Shown: in pieces, positions 47,380 to 57,176 of the stretch
How the letters are laid out: each line of letters opens with the position of its first letter
Numbering within the stretch: position 1 is the stretch's first letter
Source: Chrysogorgia sp. JL179-B06
Taxonomy: Eukaryota > Cnidaria > Anthozoa > Scleralcyonacea > Chrysogorgiidae
Direction of reading: 5' to 3'
Assembly (NCBI GenBank): GCA_035772405.1
Contig: JAYKKM010000034.1
Coordinates: 968,001-1,032,000 of the forward strand
DNA: 64,000 nt
The notes under the pieces: model-generated
What the model was told of the DNA's origin: nothing
The model's input: only the letters and a program-made list of their open reading frames with translations
Database searches by the model: none
Translations under genes and position numbers: made by a program

Positions 47380-50300
47380 TGATCAGAAAAAATTAAAATA
47401 TAGTCAAAAAGATATAGATAAAATTGTAAGTTTATTTAATAAGAAAAAAGAAAGTAAGAAAAATGAAAAAATAGACGATTATTTTTCTGTTAATCATATA
47501 GAAACTATTAGTAGAGAAAAATTTAAAGTCACTGAACAACATTTTTCTTTGGATGTTTCACGGGAAAAAACGGTTAATTTTATTAGTTTTATTCAATCGT
47601 TATCGTTGGTTTTTTCTTATTTAATTAACATTGCACGGGCAAATGTAAAAAGTGATGATGATTATGTTAGATTTATCTTTAGTAATACGCCAAAAAGTTT
47701 TTTCTCTACAGCCGTTTTACCGGTGAAAGACTTTGACGTTAAATATTTCTTAAATATTATGGAAAAATTTATGCAGAGTAATAAAGAAATAATAGCTAAT
47801 GGATGGAATAGTAAAGTAATAGTTCAAACTTTTCCCGCAGGAATAAGTACAAATAAAAAAAAAAATAGTGTATTAAGGAAAAAAAGTATTTATAATAGTT
47901 TGAATAAGGGAAATGCTACAGATAAAGGCGGTGTGAAAAGTAATGTAAAAAAATATGACCGTAAATTTCGCACAGGGGTATTTTATATTCTGAGCCATGT
48001 ATTATTTCGTACAGTGAAAGATTGTTGTTTTGCTTTAGCAATATTAGTGGGTTTATCATTTATAAAACAAGACGTTAAATATTTTATAATGAAAAGAAAA
48101 CCAAATAAACCCGTGGATGATTTATTTACGTGTGAAGAAATTCGAAATGTATATCGGGAATGTGGGATACCCGAGGGTAATGTTGGTGCCCCACAGTTTG
48201 AGTTAGTATATAATAATTATTTAAAAAAACAGGGTGTTGATTTGTTAGTGTATGCTGACACTCATTCCGATAATATAATTTATGATTCACGAACTGATAG
48301 TGAGGGTAATCTTATTAAATTAACTAATGAAATTGTATGTTTATGGTTAAATAATAATCATTACGATGTAGTCTTAAGCATAAAGGAATTTTCTAAACTT
48401 AACACCAGTTCTTTTTGTGTTAAATGTATGAGTCATTTTACACGCCATGAATATATCGATAATCACCTATGTACTACAAATAACTTAACTTGTTTACGAT
48501 GTTATAAATATCCGAATAAGTGTAAAGATAAAAATAATAAACTTATTTGTAGCAGTTGTGATATAATTTTTTATGATGAAAATTGTTTTACAAATCATTT
48601 AACAAATAAAATTTTTAAACCCTCTCAAAGTAATTATGATCGTTTAACACCGTGTCAATATTTTTTTTATTGTAAAACCTGTAACAAAATTTGTCCTCGA
48701 TTCTTTTTCATTTTTTCTAATAAAACAGTTAAACATGATTGTAGCAAACGATTTTGTTTTCATTGTGATAAATACATGAAACAACCTCATTTTTGTTATG
48801 TGAAACCCCTTTCACTTGAATATAACACGAGGAAAGAAAGTGAACCCACTTTATTTTTTTTTTATTTTGAAACAAAAGTAACCGAAACTAAATTGCTCGT
48901 ACCGTTTTATTGTATCGTCCAAAAGGTATGTAAAAAATGTCAACATATTGAATTTAAAAAAACAAAAATATTTGAAAAAAAGGATCAAGAAATTATCGAT
49001 AATACTATTGAAAAAGTTAGTTGTTGTGGGAATAGACAATTTATTTTTGATAACAATGTTATTGAAACTTTATGTGAATTTATGTTTGAACAAACAAATT
49101 CCGTTTGGATAGCTCATAACGGGGGTAGATTTGATACTATTTTTATTTTAAAATATCTTTTAGAAATAAAACAGATAATACCGAATACTATAATGAACGG
49201 TACTAAAATAATGAGTTTAATAATTAAAGAACAAAATATTAGAATCCTCGATAGTTATTTGTTTTTTAGTATGAAATTAGCGGATATTCCAAAAGCAATG
49301 GATCTTCAAGGGGAATGTAAGGGATTTCATCCTTATGAATTTTACGATTTAACTTATGAGGGTGAAATTGTAGATCGGAAATTTTTTGATACGAAACATA
49401 TGAATACAGCAACACTTAATGAATTTGAAAAATGGTATTTAGAAAAAAAGAAAGAGAAATATATATTTCGTAAAGAGATTTATTATTATTGTTGTAGTGA
49501 TGTAGATATTTTAAGAAAGGGATGTGTTAAATTTTCTACAATGATCGGTACCATAGGTCATATCACACCCTTTTATGCAAAGAATTGTATTACGATTGCT
49601 AGTTTAGCTTTGAAAGTGTATAGACTTAATTTTTTAAAAAAAAATTGTGTAGGAATTATTCCTGCGTCGGGGTATAGGGGGGTGTAAAACAGAGTTTAAT
49701 TGCTATTGATTGGTTAGATGAAATTAATCGAGAATTAGGAGGAAATTTAGAATATATCTGTTCACAAAATGGGGAGAAAAAAATTCTAGGACGTTTTGTC
49801 GATGGTTTTTATAATGAAACGATATATCAATTTCATGGTTGTTTTTATCACGGATGTCCCAAATGTTTTGACCCCTATGCATTAAACGTTCTTACAAACG
49901 AAAAATTTAGTAATTTATATGCAAATACGCAACGTTTTTCTTGGACAATAAAAAATGCCGGTTACAAATTAATCGAGATGTGGGAATGTGATTATTTAGA
50001 AGAAAAAAAATATACACAGAAACAATTAATTGAAAAGAAAAGAAAATTTTATCCGTTTACTCCTTTAACACCACGTGACGCATTATATGGGGGACGAACT
50101 TCCCCCGTATGTTTATTTAAAGAAACAAAACCCAACGAACGAATAAGTTACGTAGATTTTACATCGCTATACCCTCATGTACAAAAAAATTATGATTTTC
50201 CCGTGGGTCATCCTACTATTTTACTGGGGAAAGATTGTAATAAAATAAAAATCAAGGACATATTTGGTTTAGTAAAATGTTGTATTTCACCTCCTCGAAA

Positions 50301-51423
50301 TATTTACTTTCCTGTTTTACCTGTTAGAATAGATGGGAAATTATTATTTCCATTATGTTATAAATGTGCTGTGGATAAATGTAATAAATGTGAACATAAT
50401 GAAAGCGATCGATACTTGACGGGTACTTGGACTAGTGTTGAGATTAATGTTGCTATAGATAAGGGATATAAAATAATTGCTCTTTACGAAATATATCATT
50501 TTGAACGCAAAGAAAAAATCTTTTCACAATACGTAAATCAATTTTTAAAAATCAAACAAGAATCTTCAGGAATTCCTACGGATTGTTTGAACGCAGATGG
50601 AAGTAAAAATGATGAAAAAATTAAACAGTATTGTAATGATTATTTAAAAAATGAAAATGTTTTTTTAGATAAAGACAAAATAGAGAAAAATCCCGGATTA
50701 AGAACTATTGCAAAAACATTTTTAAATTCGTTATGGGGAAAATTTGCTCAAAACGAAAATAATACACAAGTGTGTTTTTTAAACGATTATGAAGAATTAT
50801 TAAATATTGCCAATGATAAAAGTAAAAAATTAACATCGATGGAATTTATAAACGAAACATTATTACGTTGTACATATAAAAAAATTGATGATGCAACAAC
50901 CCCCCTAAAAACGGGAAATGTAATCATTGCATGTTTTGTCACTGCATATGCACGTTTGAAATTATACGAGTTACTCGTTAAATTAGACGATCGCGTTTTA
51001 TATTTTGATACAGATTCTGTTATTTATATATCTGATGAAAATAATTATACTGATGTTAAAACGGGAAATTATTTAGGAGATTTAACGAATGAATTAAATG
51101 AAAATGAATGGATAACAAATTTTTGTTCAACGGGTCCAAAATGTTACGCGTATATAACTAATTTAAATCAGGAATGTATTCATGTGAAAGGTTTTACTTT
51201 AAAAAATGAAACAATAAAAGAAAAATTGAATTTTTTATCCTTGACACAATGTGTTAAAAATCAAGATCAGATCATCGAAATTAAATATCACAATAAAATA
51301 TGTAAAGATAAACTTAATCAGATTTTTATTGAGGATGAAATAAAAAAATTTTCATTTACATTTAATAAACGTGTCGTTAAAAATAATTTTAATACGATAC
51401 CGTTTGGATTTTTAGATAACTGA
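47372..51423 (+). pseudogene. polB: protein-primed family B DNA polymerase, one frameshift
   Basis: Motifs run in the order of Polinton/adintovirus PolB. The N-terminal region includes GWNSKVIVQTFPAG. A Cys-rich zinc-finger segment (48413-48607) follows. Then come exonuclease I FYFET (48861), II AHNGGRFD (49112) and III YCCSDVDIL (49488); YQFHGCFYHGCPKCF (49834); polymerase A YVDFTSLYP (50148), B KTFLNSLWGKF (50716) and C YFDTDSV (51001). Exo I shows Tyr where the family has the metal-binding Asp, so proofreading may be impaired. The frame changes at a run of six G at 49677-49682; the 5' frame ends at 49687 and the rest continues in another frame to 51423. It would copy the viral DNA from a terminal-protein primer. 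Confidence 0.9.
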
Positions 51424-51424
51424 A

Positions 51425-52102
51425 ATGAACAATGTTTCATTACCATTTCAACACCCTTTTATGTTAACGTTATGTGGTCCTAGTCAAAGCGGGAAAACAT
51501 ATTGGATATTACAATTATTGAAAAATATTAACATTATGATTACACCAGCAATTGTTAAAATGGTTTATTTATATTCAATTTATCAACCTCTGTACGCTGA
51601 AATGGAAAAAGTTCTTGCGGAAAAAACAGATATTAGTGTTGAATTTATTGATTGTCAAAAGGGTATTCCCCGCATTACTGATATACAAACGAATACCCGT
51701 GAAAATACGTTAATAATATTAGATGATCTCATGTTAGTTGCAACATCATCAAAAGAAAATCTTGAAAGAATAGATAATATTGCAACTCAAGATGTCCATC
51801 ATCGTAATATTAGTGTTATTTTTACATGTCAAAATTTAACATATGGTAATGGTAAATTGCGAAATTTACGTGTCAATAGTCAATATTATGTTATGTTTAA
51901 AAATTTAAGCGATTATAATAATATGTATACGATATGTGATAATAAAAAAATTAATAGAAATAGATTTAATAAAGTATTAAGTGAAATTAATGAGAAACCC
52001 TATGGTTATTTGGTATTTGATAATTGTAGAAAAGGGTATGAAAATTGTAGAATTAGAACCAATGTATTTCCACATGAATCAACGCTAATCTATGATTTGT
52101 AA
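51425..52102 (+). CDS. FtsK/HerA-type genome-packaging ATPase (225 aa)
   Basis: An intact frame starts 1 base after the PolB stop. Walker A GPSQSGKT is at residues 18-25, Walker B LIILDDL at 97-102, and the sensor-like FTCQN at 133-137, each at the spacing of Polinton and adintovirus packaging ATPases. The HPFMLTLCGPSQSGK head is diagnostic. It pumps DNA into the capsid using ATP. Length is normal for the family and no lesion is seen. Confidence 0.9.
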   Translation: MNNVSLPFQHPFMLTLCGPSQSGKTYWILQLLKNINIMITPAIVKMVYLYSIYQPLYAEMEKVLAEKTDISVEFIDCQKGIPRITDIQTNTRENTLIILDDLMLVATSSKENLERIDNIATQDVHHRNISVIFTCQNLTYGNGKLRNLRVNSQYYVMFKNLSDYNNMYTICDNKKINRNRFNKVLSEINEKPYGYLVFDNCRKGYENCRIRTNVFPHESTLIYDL

Positions 52103-52225
52103 ATAAATGTAAAAAGAAAAATAAATGTTTGTTAAAAAATAAAAAGAGTTGTTGAAAATCGTTTTTTTTAAAGTATATAATAGTATGGGGTGTGTATATT
52201 GTGTATGAACTTTTTTTAAAAAAAC

Positions 52226-52453
52226 ATGGCAAGAAGAAGATATAGAAGAAGCAGGAGAATTATCCTTAGAAAAAAGAAACAAAAAGGGGGTAGTGCTCTA
52301 GATATTTTTGGACCTTTGGGATCGTTAGTTGGAAATCAATTGGGAATTGGTATTCGAAAAAGAAAAAGAAAACAAAAAGGGGGTATTCGAAAAAGAAAAC
52401 AAAAAGGAGGTTATAATTTTAGCGGTTTTGACCCATTGGGACCCTTTAGATAA
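52226..52453 (+). CDS. basic core-like protein with three QKGG sites (75 aa)
   Basis: It starts MARRRYRRSRRIILRKKKQK and has KQKGG three times (followed by S, I and Y) around a hydrophobic LGSLVGNQLGIG segment. This is like adenovirus mu/pX precursor proteins: Arg/Lys-rich, packaged with DNA and cut after GG by the viral protease. Decayed and paralogous copies are at 24524-24869. It lies between the ATPase and the convergent late cassette. Confidence 0.6.
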   Translation: MARRRYRRSRRIILRKKKQKGGSALDIFGPLGSLVGNQLGIGIRKRKRKQKGGIRKRKQKGGYNFSGFDPLGPFR

Positions 52454-52621
52454 AAAAACATTAAAAAATCACTGTAAATAGTTAATTTTTTTGTTTAATT
52501 AAAAATTGGCATTATTAAAACTACAACATGACTGATTGTTATTACTCTTACAATTTTTTTTACATTTTTTATTATATATTCCTACGAGTACACTACCTAA
52601 AATTGTTTCTATTTTTTTTTT

Positions 52622-53110
52622 TTATTTAATATCGTTTTTTAGTTTAATACGTACATTTTTAAATATTTTTTGTTTATTATTATTTTTGAATTCATTACGA
52701 CATTGATTGTATAAATATAATAAACTCCAATTTCCACACACAGCAGTATTTTTGGATTGTAATTGTTTACTTTGAATATATTGAAATGTTAGTCCTTTTT
52801 TTACACTATAATCATACCAATATTCACGTTTATAAAACGAGACATCTTTTGCAAAACTATCAAAAAAATTCATATGTTTTTCTTTATCCACCCATATAGC
52901 AATCCAATGTTGACCGTTTTGATCTGCTTCATCCGTATTCCAAATCCAACACGAGGGATAATAAATTTTTGTAGGAAAAATATTTGCAGGAAATGTACCC
53001 AAATAATATTTATTTAAAAACTTATTTATTTTTGAAATTTTATTAATCTCGTTCGTAAATAAAAATTGGGTTAAAAAACAATGTAAATTCATTGATTTTT
53101 GCGTCGCCAT
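52622..53110 (-). CDS. adenovirus-type cysteine protease (C5/adenain family, 162 aa)
   Basis: I start it at MATQKSMNLHCFLTQ (53110); the open frame goes further up, but that part is the overlapping gene X. Catalytic residues in family order are His68 (NGQHWIAIW), Asp84 (FFDSF), Gln118 and Cys125 (VCGNWSLLYLYNQC). The Gln-to-Cys distance of 7 is as in adenain. It matures capsid and core proteins inside new particles, probably at the GG-X sites seen in the neighbouring basic proteins. Intact here, broken at the Cys codon in block B. Confidence 0.9.
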   Translation of the reverse strand: MATQKSMNLHCFLTQFLFTNEINKISKINKFLNKYYLGTFPANIFPTKIYYPSCWIWNTDEADQNGQHWIAIWVDKEKHMNFFDSFAKDVSFYKREYWYDYSVKKGLTFQYIQSKQLQSKNTAVCGNWSLLYLYNQCRNEFKNNNKQKIFKNVRIKLKNDIK

Positions 53111-53325
53111 TTTCTTTGTGTTGAATAGGGCGTTGAAGGCGGGGTAGGAATGTGGGTGGTGAGTGATGTAGATGGTTCTTCGTGACTCGAAAGACCCGAA
53201 GTGGTTTTTCCCAAATTTATATAACGTTGTCGTAATTTTATATTTCATATATAATAGGCGGGCATATGTAATTTTTTCAATTCTTTTAAAGCAGCCGTCT
53301 GCTTGTGTTGTGTAAGATTGAACAT
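53089..53325 (-). pseudogene. late-cassette protein X, one in-frame TGA
   Basis: It starts MFNLTQHKQTAALKELKKLH and ends with a Pro/Thr-rich tail overlapping the protease start by 22 bases. A TGA at codon 27 (53245-53247) interrupts it; the block B copy reads Arg there. The C-terminus is 4-5 residues longer than in block B. Function unknown; likely a minor virion component from its position. Confidence 0.5.
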
Positions 53326-53442
53326 GTTTTGTTTGCTGACATTATGCGTTAAATCGTATAATAAATCATGATGGTTTATTGCAACACCGTTTAATTTTAT
53401 TATATCTGTACCCCCAATTTTAATTTTTTTCCTTTCAAGAAA

Positions 53443-53772
53443 TTATTTTATTTGTTGACCACTTACCACAGTCGGTGTTTTCCTTACCTCGGGTGATTCA
53501 TCATGGGTCACCTCATTTTCAAGTTCATTACTTTTTCTTTTCATATTTTGTTGTCTTTTTAAAAAACTAACCATACTCTCTGCGACACGTTGATCATTAT
53601 TAACTTTTTTAATTTCTTCTTTCATTTTATTTTTACTTTCAATAAGATCGAAATTATTTTTGTTGTTAATTCCCTGCAATAATTTTTCGTTTTCATGATC
53701 AGTTTTGATTAAATCTAAAATTTCATTTAATTTACTCGGATTAATTAATTGCATTTTATTTACTTCGGTCAT
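53443..53772 (-). CDS. late-cassette helical protein (109 aa)
   Basis: It starts MTEVNKMQLINPSKLNEILD. Mostly helical and charged, with MVSFLKRQQNMKRK in the middle and a polar tail (TPTVVSGQQIK). Its start overlaps the end of the acidic gene by 17 bases, showing co-transcription. The block B homologue is about 85 percent identical. Possibly scaffold-like, but no family recognised. Confidence 0.55.
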   Translation of the reverse strand: MTEVNKMQLINPSKLNEILDLIKTDHENEKLLQGINNKNNFDLIESKNKMKEEIKKVNNDQRVAESMVSFLKRQQNMKRKSNELENEVTHDESPEVRKTPTVVSGQQIK

Positions 53773-54313
53773 TTTTTTTTATTTGTTGGTTAAGTAATTT
53801 GTATGCTTTTTGATATATGTTGATTATACGAAAATCCTCAGATAATAATATTTTTAAATCTTTTTCTTTTATTTTGTTCTTTGAAAACTTATTCAAAATA
53901 TATTTATTATCACTGGAAAGTTGGATAGAAATTTTTTTATTTAAAATATTTTTAGCAATGTATTGTAATTTATTAATTAATTGAGAATCTAACAACGTAT
54001 TTTTTTTATCAATATCTGCTTTAAGATATTTTTTTAACGATGGTAAAAAATCCTTTTTTTTTTTTTCAAAAGCTTTTTTCTTTATTTTATTTAATTGAAC
54101 TAATGTTTCTAAAAATTTTAAATCATCTTCGCAACTTGATGAAGAAGAAGTAACGGAACTTTCACTATCCATTTCATCACTAACATCATCGCTAACAACA
54201 TCGCTATCATTTTCACTATCATCCTCCTCATCATCATCATCTCTTGAATTATCATTTTTCTCGTCTTTTTTTACCTCTTCTTTATTTAATTCATCATTTT
54301 TTTCTTCATTCAT
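53756..54313 (-). CDS. acidic late protein (185 aa)
   Basis: It starts MNEEKNDELNKEEVKKDEKN. Residues 20-65 are almost all D, E and S, and 70-185 are Lys-rich and helical (LPSLKKYLKADIDKKNTLLD). An acceptor-like CCACCGTTTTCAG ends 16 bases before the ATG in both viral copies. Acid/base segregation and position suggest a scaffold or histone-chaperone-like role. The block B copy is split by a LINE. Confidence 0.55.
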   Translation of the reverse strand: MNEEKNDELNKEEVKKDEKNDNSRDDDDEEDDSENDSDVVSDDVSDEMDSESSVTSSSSSCEDDLKFLETLVQLNKIKKKAFEKKKKDFLPSLKKYLKADIDKKNTLLDSQLINKLQYIAKNILNKKISIQLSSDNKYILNKFSKNKIKEKDLKILLSEDFRIINIYQKAYKLLNQQIKKNDRSK

Positions 54314-54486
54314 TTTTTTTATGCGTAAACTGAAAACGGTGGAAATACAAGAATATGTTCACGATTTAGGGGTATTTTGTTAATAACTGTTTTTTTTATT
54401 TTTGGTTTATTTATTCTATTCTTTGTTGTAATGGGTTTTGTGTTCTTCATTTTTTTTGTACATCCCCTTGTGACAAATGTTGATAA

Positions 54487-55116
54487 TTAAATGCTGTGTA
54501 ATAATCTTGCAGGGGTATTTACACCACCTTCGCTAAATAATGAACAATCAATCTCATCTATCAAATTCTGTGATTGATTTTGAAATGCAATTGTTTTTTG
54601 TCTCCCTCCTGCATTTACGACATTAGCATTATTAGTGAAACCCACCATATCGCTCATATGTTCGGCTGTATCTAAATATGCTAAATTAAGCTCTTTAGAA
54701 TCTTTATATCCCGACGGTGTTTGACGCGTTATAAATTGTATCCATGATGCAAAATGTGCAAAATTATCTGATGGTGTAATTAAATTTTCATTTATTTTTA
54801 ATTCTTTTGTTTTCCACATTGTACGAAGGGGTAATGTAATCATCGAAAACCCCGATGCTGCAGGTGCTATAAGTCCAGCAGCATTTCTAATCGATACTCT
54901 AGCCATTATTTTAGCATCGCTTGTTTTCATTAATCCAACGGCGTTCCCATGTCTTGTAAACGTGTATACTGACGATTGATTATCGACAGGCGTTGCGATA
55001 ATTTCCGTTTCACGACATTCCGTAAACGTATCATTATAGGGTGATGAAGTAAAAAATTGTAAAGGTTCGCTAAATAATATGTCATTTTTTTCCACATCTT
55101 CAATTTTTTTACTCAT
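54487..55116 (-). pseudogene. major capsid protein, N-terminal part only
   Basis: It starts MSKKIEDVEKNDILFSEPLQ, with FTRHGNAVGLMKTSDAKIMA, LPLRTMWKTKELKINENLI, SWIQFITRQTPSGYKDSKEL and NANVVNAGGRQK. After EIDCSLFSEGG the sequence jumps to the gene's own 3' end: about 700 bp present in block B (29931-30624) are deleted, and the last residues are out of frame. The predicted fold is the double jelly-roll of Polinton/adintovirus hexon-like capsids, judged from neighbours (penton-like, protease, ATPase). It cannot form capsids as it stands. Confidence 0.7.
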
Positions 55117-55128
55117 TTTATTTTTTTT

Positions 55129-55290
55129 TTAAACGTTAATTTTAAGAATATTTGAAAGTGTTCCCAACACTTGAGGAAGAACCATACCCAGTGCCAATGC
55201 TCCACCAAAACCTCCTTTTTGTATTTTTCTTCTACGTTTTCTTATTCCTCTTTTGTTTTTTCTTTTTTTGATGTATTTTTTACGCGTCAT
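55129..55290 (-). CDS. mu/pX-like small core protein (53 aa)
   Basis: It starts MTRKKYIKKRKNKRGIRKRR, then KIQKGG followed by a hydrophobic FGGALALGMVLPQVLGTLSN helix. A basic head, a GG-X site and a hydrophobic tail are the hallmarks of adenovirus pX-type precursors. It lies 12 bases upstream of the capsid start, on the same strand. Intact. Confidence 0.6.
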   Translation of the reverse strand: MTRKKYIKKRKNKRGIRKRRRKIQKGGFGGALALGMVLPQVLGTLSNILKINV

Positions 55291-55408
55291 TTATTTTATT
55301 TTTAAAAAACAACAATAGCCACAACAACAATAAAAATAATAATAATATACACAACATTATGATTTTTTTATATAACTTTTTTTTTATTTATACTTTTTTT
55401 TACACAGT

Positions 55409-55669
55409 CTATCTATTTTGTAAAAAACGTATTACATTTGGGTCAATTTTTGTTCTCTTTTTTTTATTATCACTTGTATAATAAGTATCTAAATTTAAAT
55501 TTGAGGGTAATCCCACACCCTCATTTAATAAAATTTCTTTCTTAGTTGGATTTTCTTTATTTTTTCTTTTCACAACAAAATATGATGAGGAATAATTTTT
55601 TCCACGATTTCTTCCGTTTAACAATTCAGTATAATCTTCTACGGATAGTTCATTTATTTTTTCAGTCAT
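55409..55669 (-). CDS. late-cassette small protein (86 aa)
   Basis: It starts MTEKINELSVEDYTELLNGR, is charged, and ends RTKIDPNVIRFLQNR. Its ATG overlaps the stop of the upstream gene. Lacks recognisable motifs. A virion or assembly role is likely from position only. Confidence 0.45.
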   Translation of the reverse strand: MTEKINELSVEDYTELLNGRNRGKNYSSSYFVVKRKNKENPTKKEILLNEGVGLPSNLNLDTYYTSDNKKKRTKIDPNVIRFLQNR

Positions 55670-56171
55670 TATTTTTTTCTTCTAATAAATTTATATATAT
55701 CTTAATTTCTTCACCTTTTAACGGTACGTTATTCTCATAGTTAATAAAGAACTGTAGTGATTGTTTAGCCTCTTTATCACTCATAAATAAAAAATAGGGG
55801 AATTTTTTTTTTTCATCATTTAATGATGTATAAGGATTTTTTTCGTCAATATAAAATAATTCTTTTATAGTATATATAAAACGTTGTGTTGCATTGGAAA
55901 TAATAGTAGATGAAGAAACTGAAATCGTTCCATTATTTATTTTTTTTGATTGTGTTATTGCACTGAAATCCATTTTGTTTGCACACGTAATTCGAAATGA
56001 ATTTTTGATATTTTTATATTCAATCGAATTTAAATTCCATAAAAAATTTTTCCCACTATTTACTAACACGTAAAGAGAAAAAGGATAAAATATTTTATAT
56101 TCTTTAATTATCATTTCCCCATTTTTTTCTTCAAGAACAATCAAAAGCATTATGTTGAATGTATTAAACAA
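55662..56171 (-). CDS. late-cassette protein (169 aa)
   Basis: It starts MFNTFNIMLLIVLEEKNGEM. Beta-rich early part (IIKEYKIFYPFSLYVLVNSG), with FRITCANKMDFSAITQSKK in the middle. It overlaps the minor capsid gene by 22 bases and the next gene by 8, so expression is tightly linked. The layout suggests another particle protein. No family recognised. Confidence 0.5.
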   Translation of the reverse strand: MFNTFNIMLLIVLEEKNGEMIIKEYKIFYPFSLYVLVNSGKNFLWNLNSIEYKNIKNSFRITCANKMDFSAITQSKKINNGTISVSSSTIISNATQRFIYTIKELFYIDEKNPYTSLNDEKKKFPYFLFMSDKEAKQSLQFFINYENNVPLKGEEIKIYINLLEEKNND

Positions 56172-57109
56172 TCAATACTAAGCGTTCCTGAATCAAAAGG
56201 AACTAATTTTCCTGTAGTATCTTTAACTTTAATATGAATTTCTCTTATAATGTCTTTTTTAAATTTTCTCAATGATTTTGGGGAACTATAATAAACTAAT
56301 TGTCCATCCCCCCCACCACCTTGTCGATTCCATTGAATGGGTACTGTTGTTAACAATTCGGAACAACTATCACCAACTAACCCCAGTTCTATTTCATCAC
56401 AATATATAAACATTTTATTTAATCCATCGGATACATCGGGTAAGTAATCAAAATGTTTAGAAAAAAGGGTTCGAGGTGTAGGGTTATCTTTTTTTATTTC
56501 AAACAAGAGAGGTACGATTTCAAGACCTTTTTCATTTTTTAAACCTAGCATAAAAGCTAATTTTTTTGAAAATAATATATTAATCTTTTGATTAAAAGAA
56601 GCATATTGAATACCCTTTTTTTCTATTGTAGTCTTGTTAGATAATCGAAATTCATTCACCTGTAACCCATCGACTGCTTTACGCGCATTTTCATATACCC
56701 AATACTCAATCTCAACATTAACATTAATAATTACTTTCCCATTTGACCCGATGGTAAAAAAAATTTCAAATCCTTCTAAGATATTATTTAAAAATATAAT
56801 TAATGAAGACAAATCATAAATTCCGTCGGGTATAATAAATTTATCCGATGTAAAAACGAACTCACTGCTGGCGTATACCGAGTTATTATTTTCTTCGGGT
56901 ATAAAATTCTTATAGGTTATGATAAATGAAAAAAAACATTCATCACCTACAATATTTTTAGTTGTTTGGGGATAACAAACTTGTAAAACTTCTAAAAAAC
57001 ATTCATTGTTCAAAGCATCAATGGGTTGTGCAATTTTCATTTCAAAATCATTAATCAAATTCTTTTGAAGTCCTCTTGATATTGAATTACTAGCAATGTG
57101 TAAATTCAT
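56150..57109 (-). CDS. penton-like minor capsid protein (319 aa)
   Basis: It starts MNLHIASNSISRGLQKNLIN. The family blocks are ALNNECFLEVLQVCYPQTTK near the N-terminus, LAFMLGLKN at about 188, LFSKHFDYLPDVSDGLNKMF and IYCDEIELGLVGDS at about 228-248, and a C-terminal FKKDIIREIHIKVKD followed by FDSGTLSIDCLIHS. This pattern (LGF near the middle, then YVY-DI-E-VGD, then I-I-D-G-PV-F--G) is that of Polinton minor capsid/penton base homologues. Intact, first in the late cassette. It forms the capsid vertices. Confidence 0.8.
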   Translation of the reverse strand: MNLHIASNSISRGLQKNLINDFEMKIAQPIDALNNECFLEVLQVCYPQTTKNIVGDECFFSFIITYKNFIPEENNNSVYASSEFVFTSDKFIIPDGIYDLSSLIIFLNNILEGFEIFFTIGSNGKVIINVNVEIEYWVYENARKAVDGLQVNEFRLSNKTTIEKKGIQYASFNQKINILFSKKLAFMLGLKNEKGLEIVPLLFEIKKDNPTPRTLFSKHFDYLPDVSDGLNKMFIYCDEIELGLVGDSCSELLTTVPIQWNRQGGGGDGQLVYYSSPKSLRKFKKDIIREIHIKVKDTTGKLVPFDSGTLSIDCLIHST

Positions 57110-57176
57110 TTTTTTTTTAAAACTTGTAATTCAGCACGATAAAAAATTCCTTTAATTTCTTCACGTTGTTCGTCTT

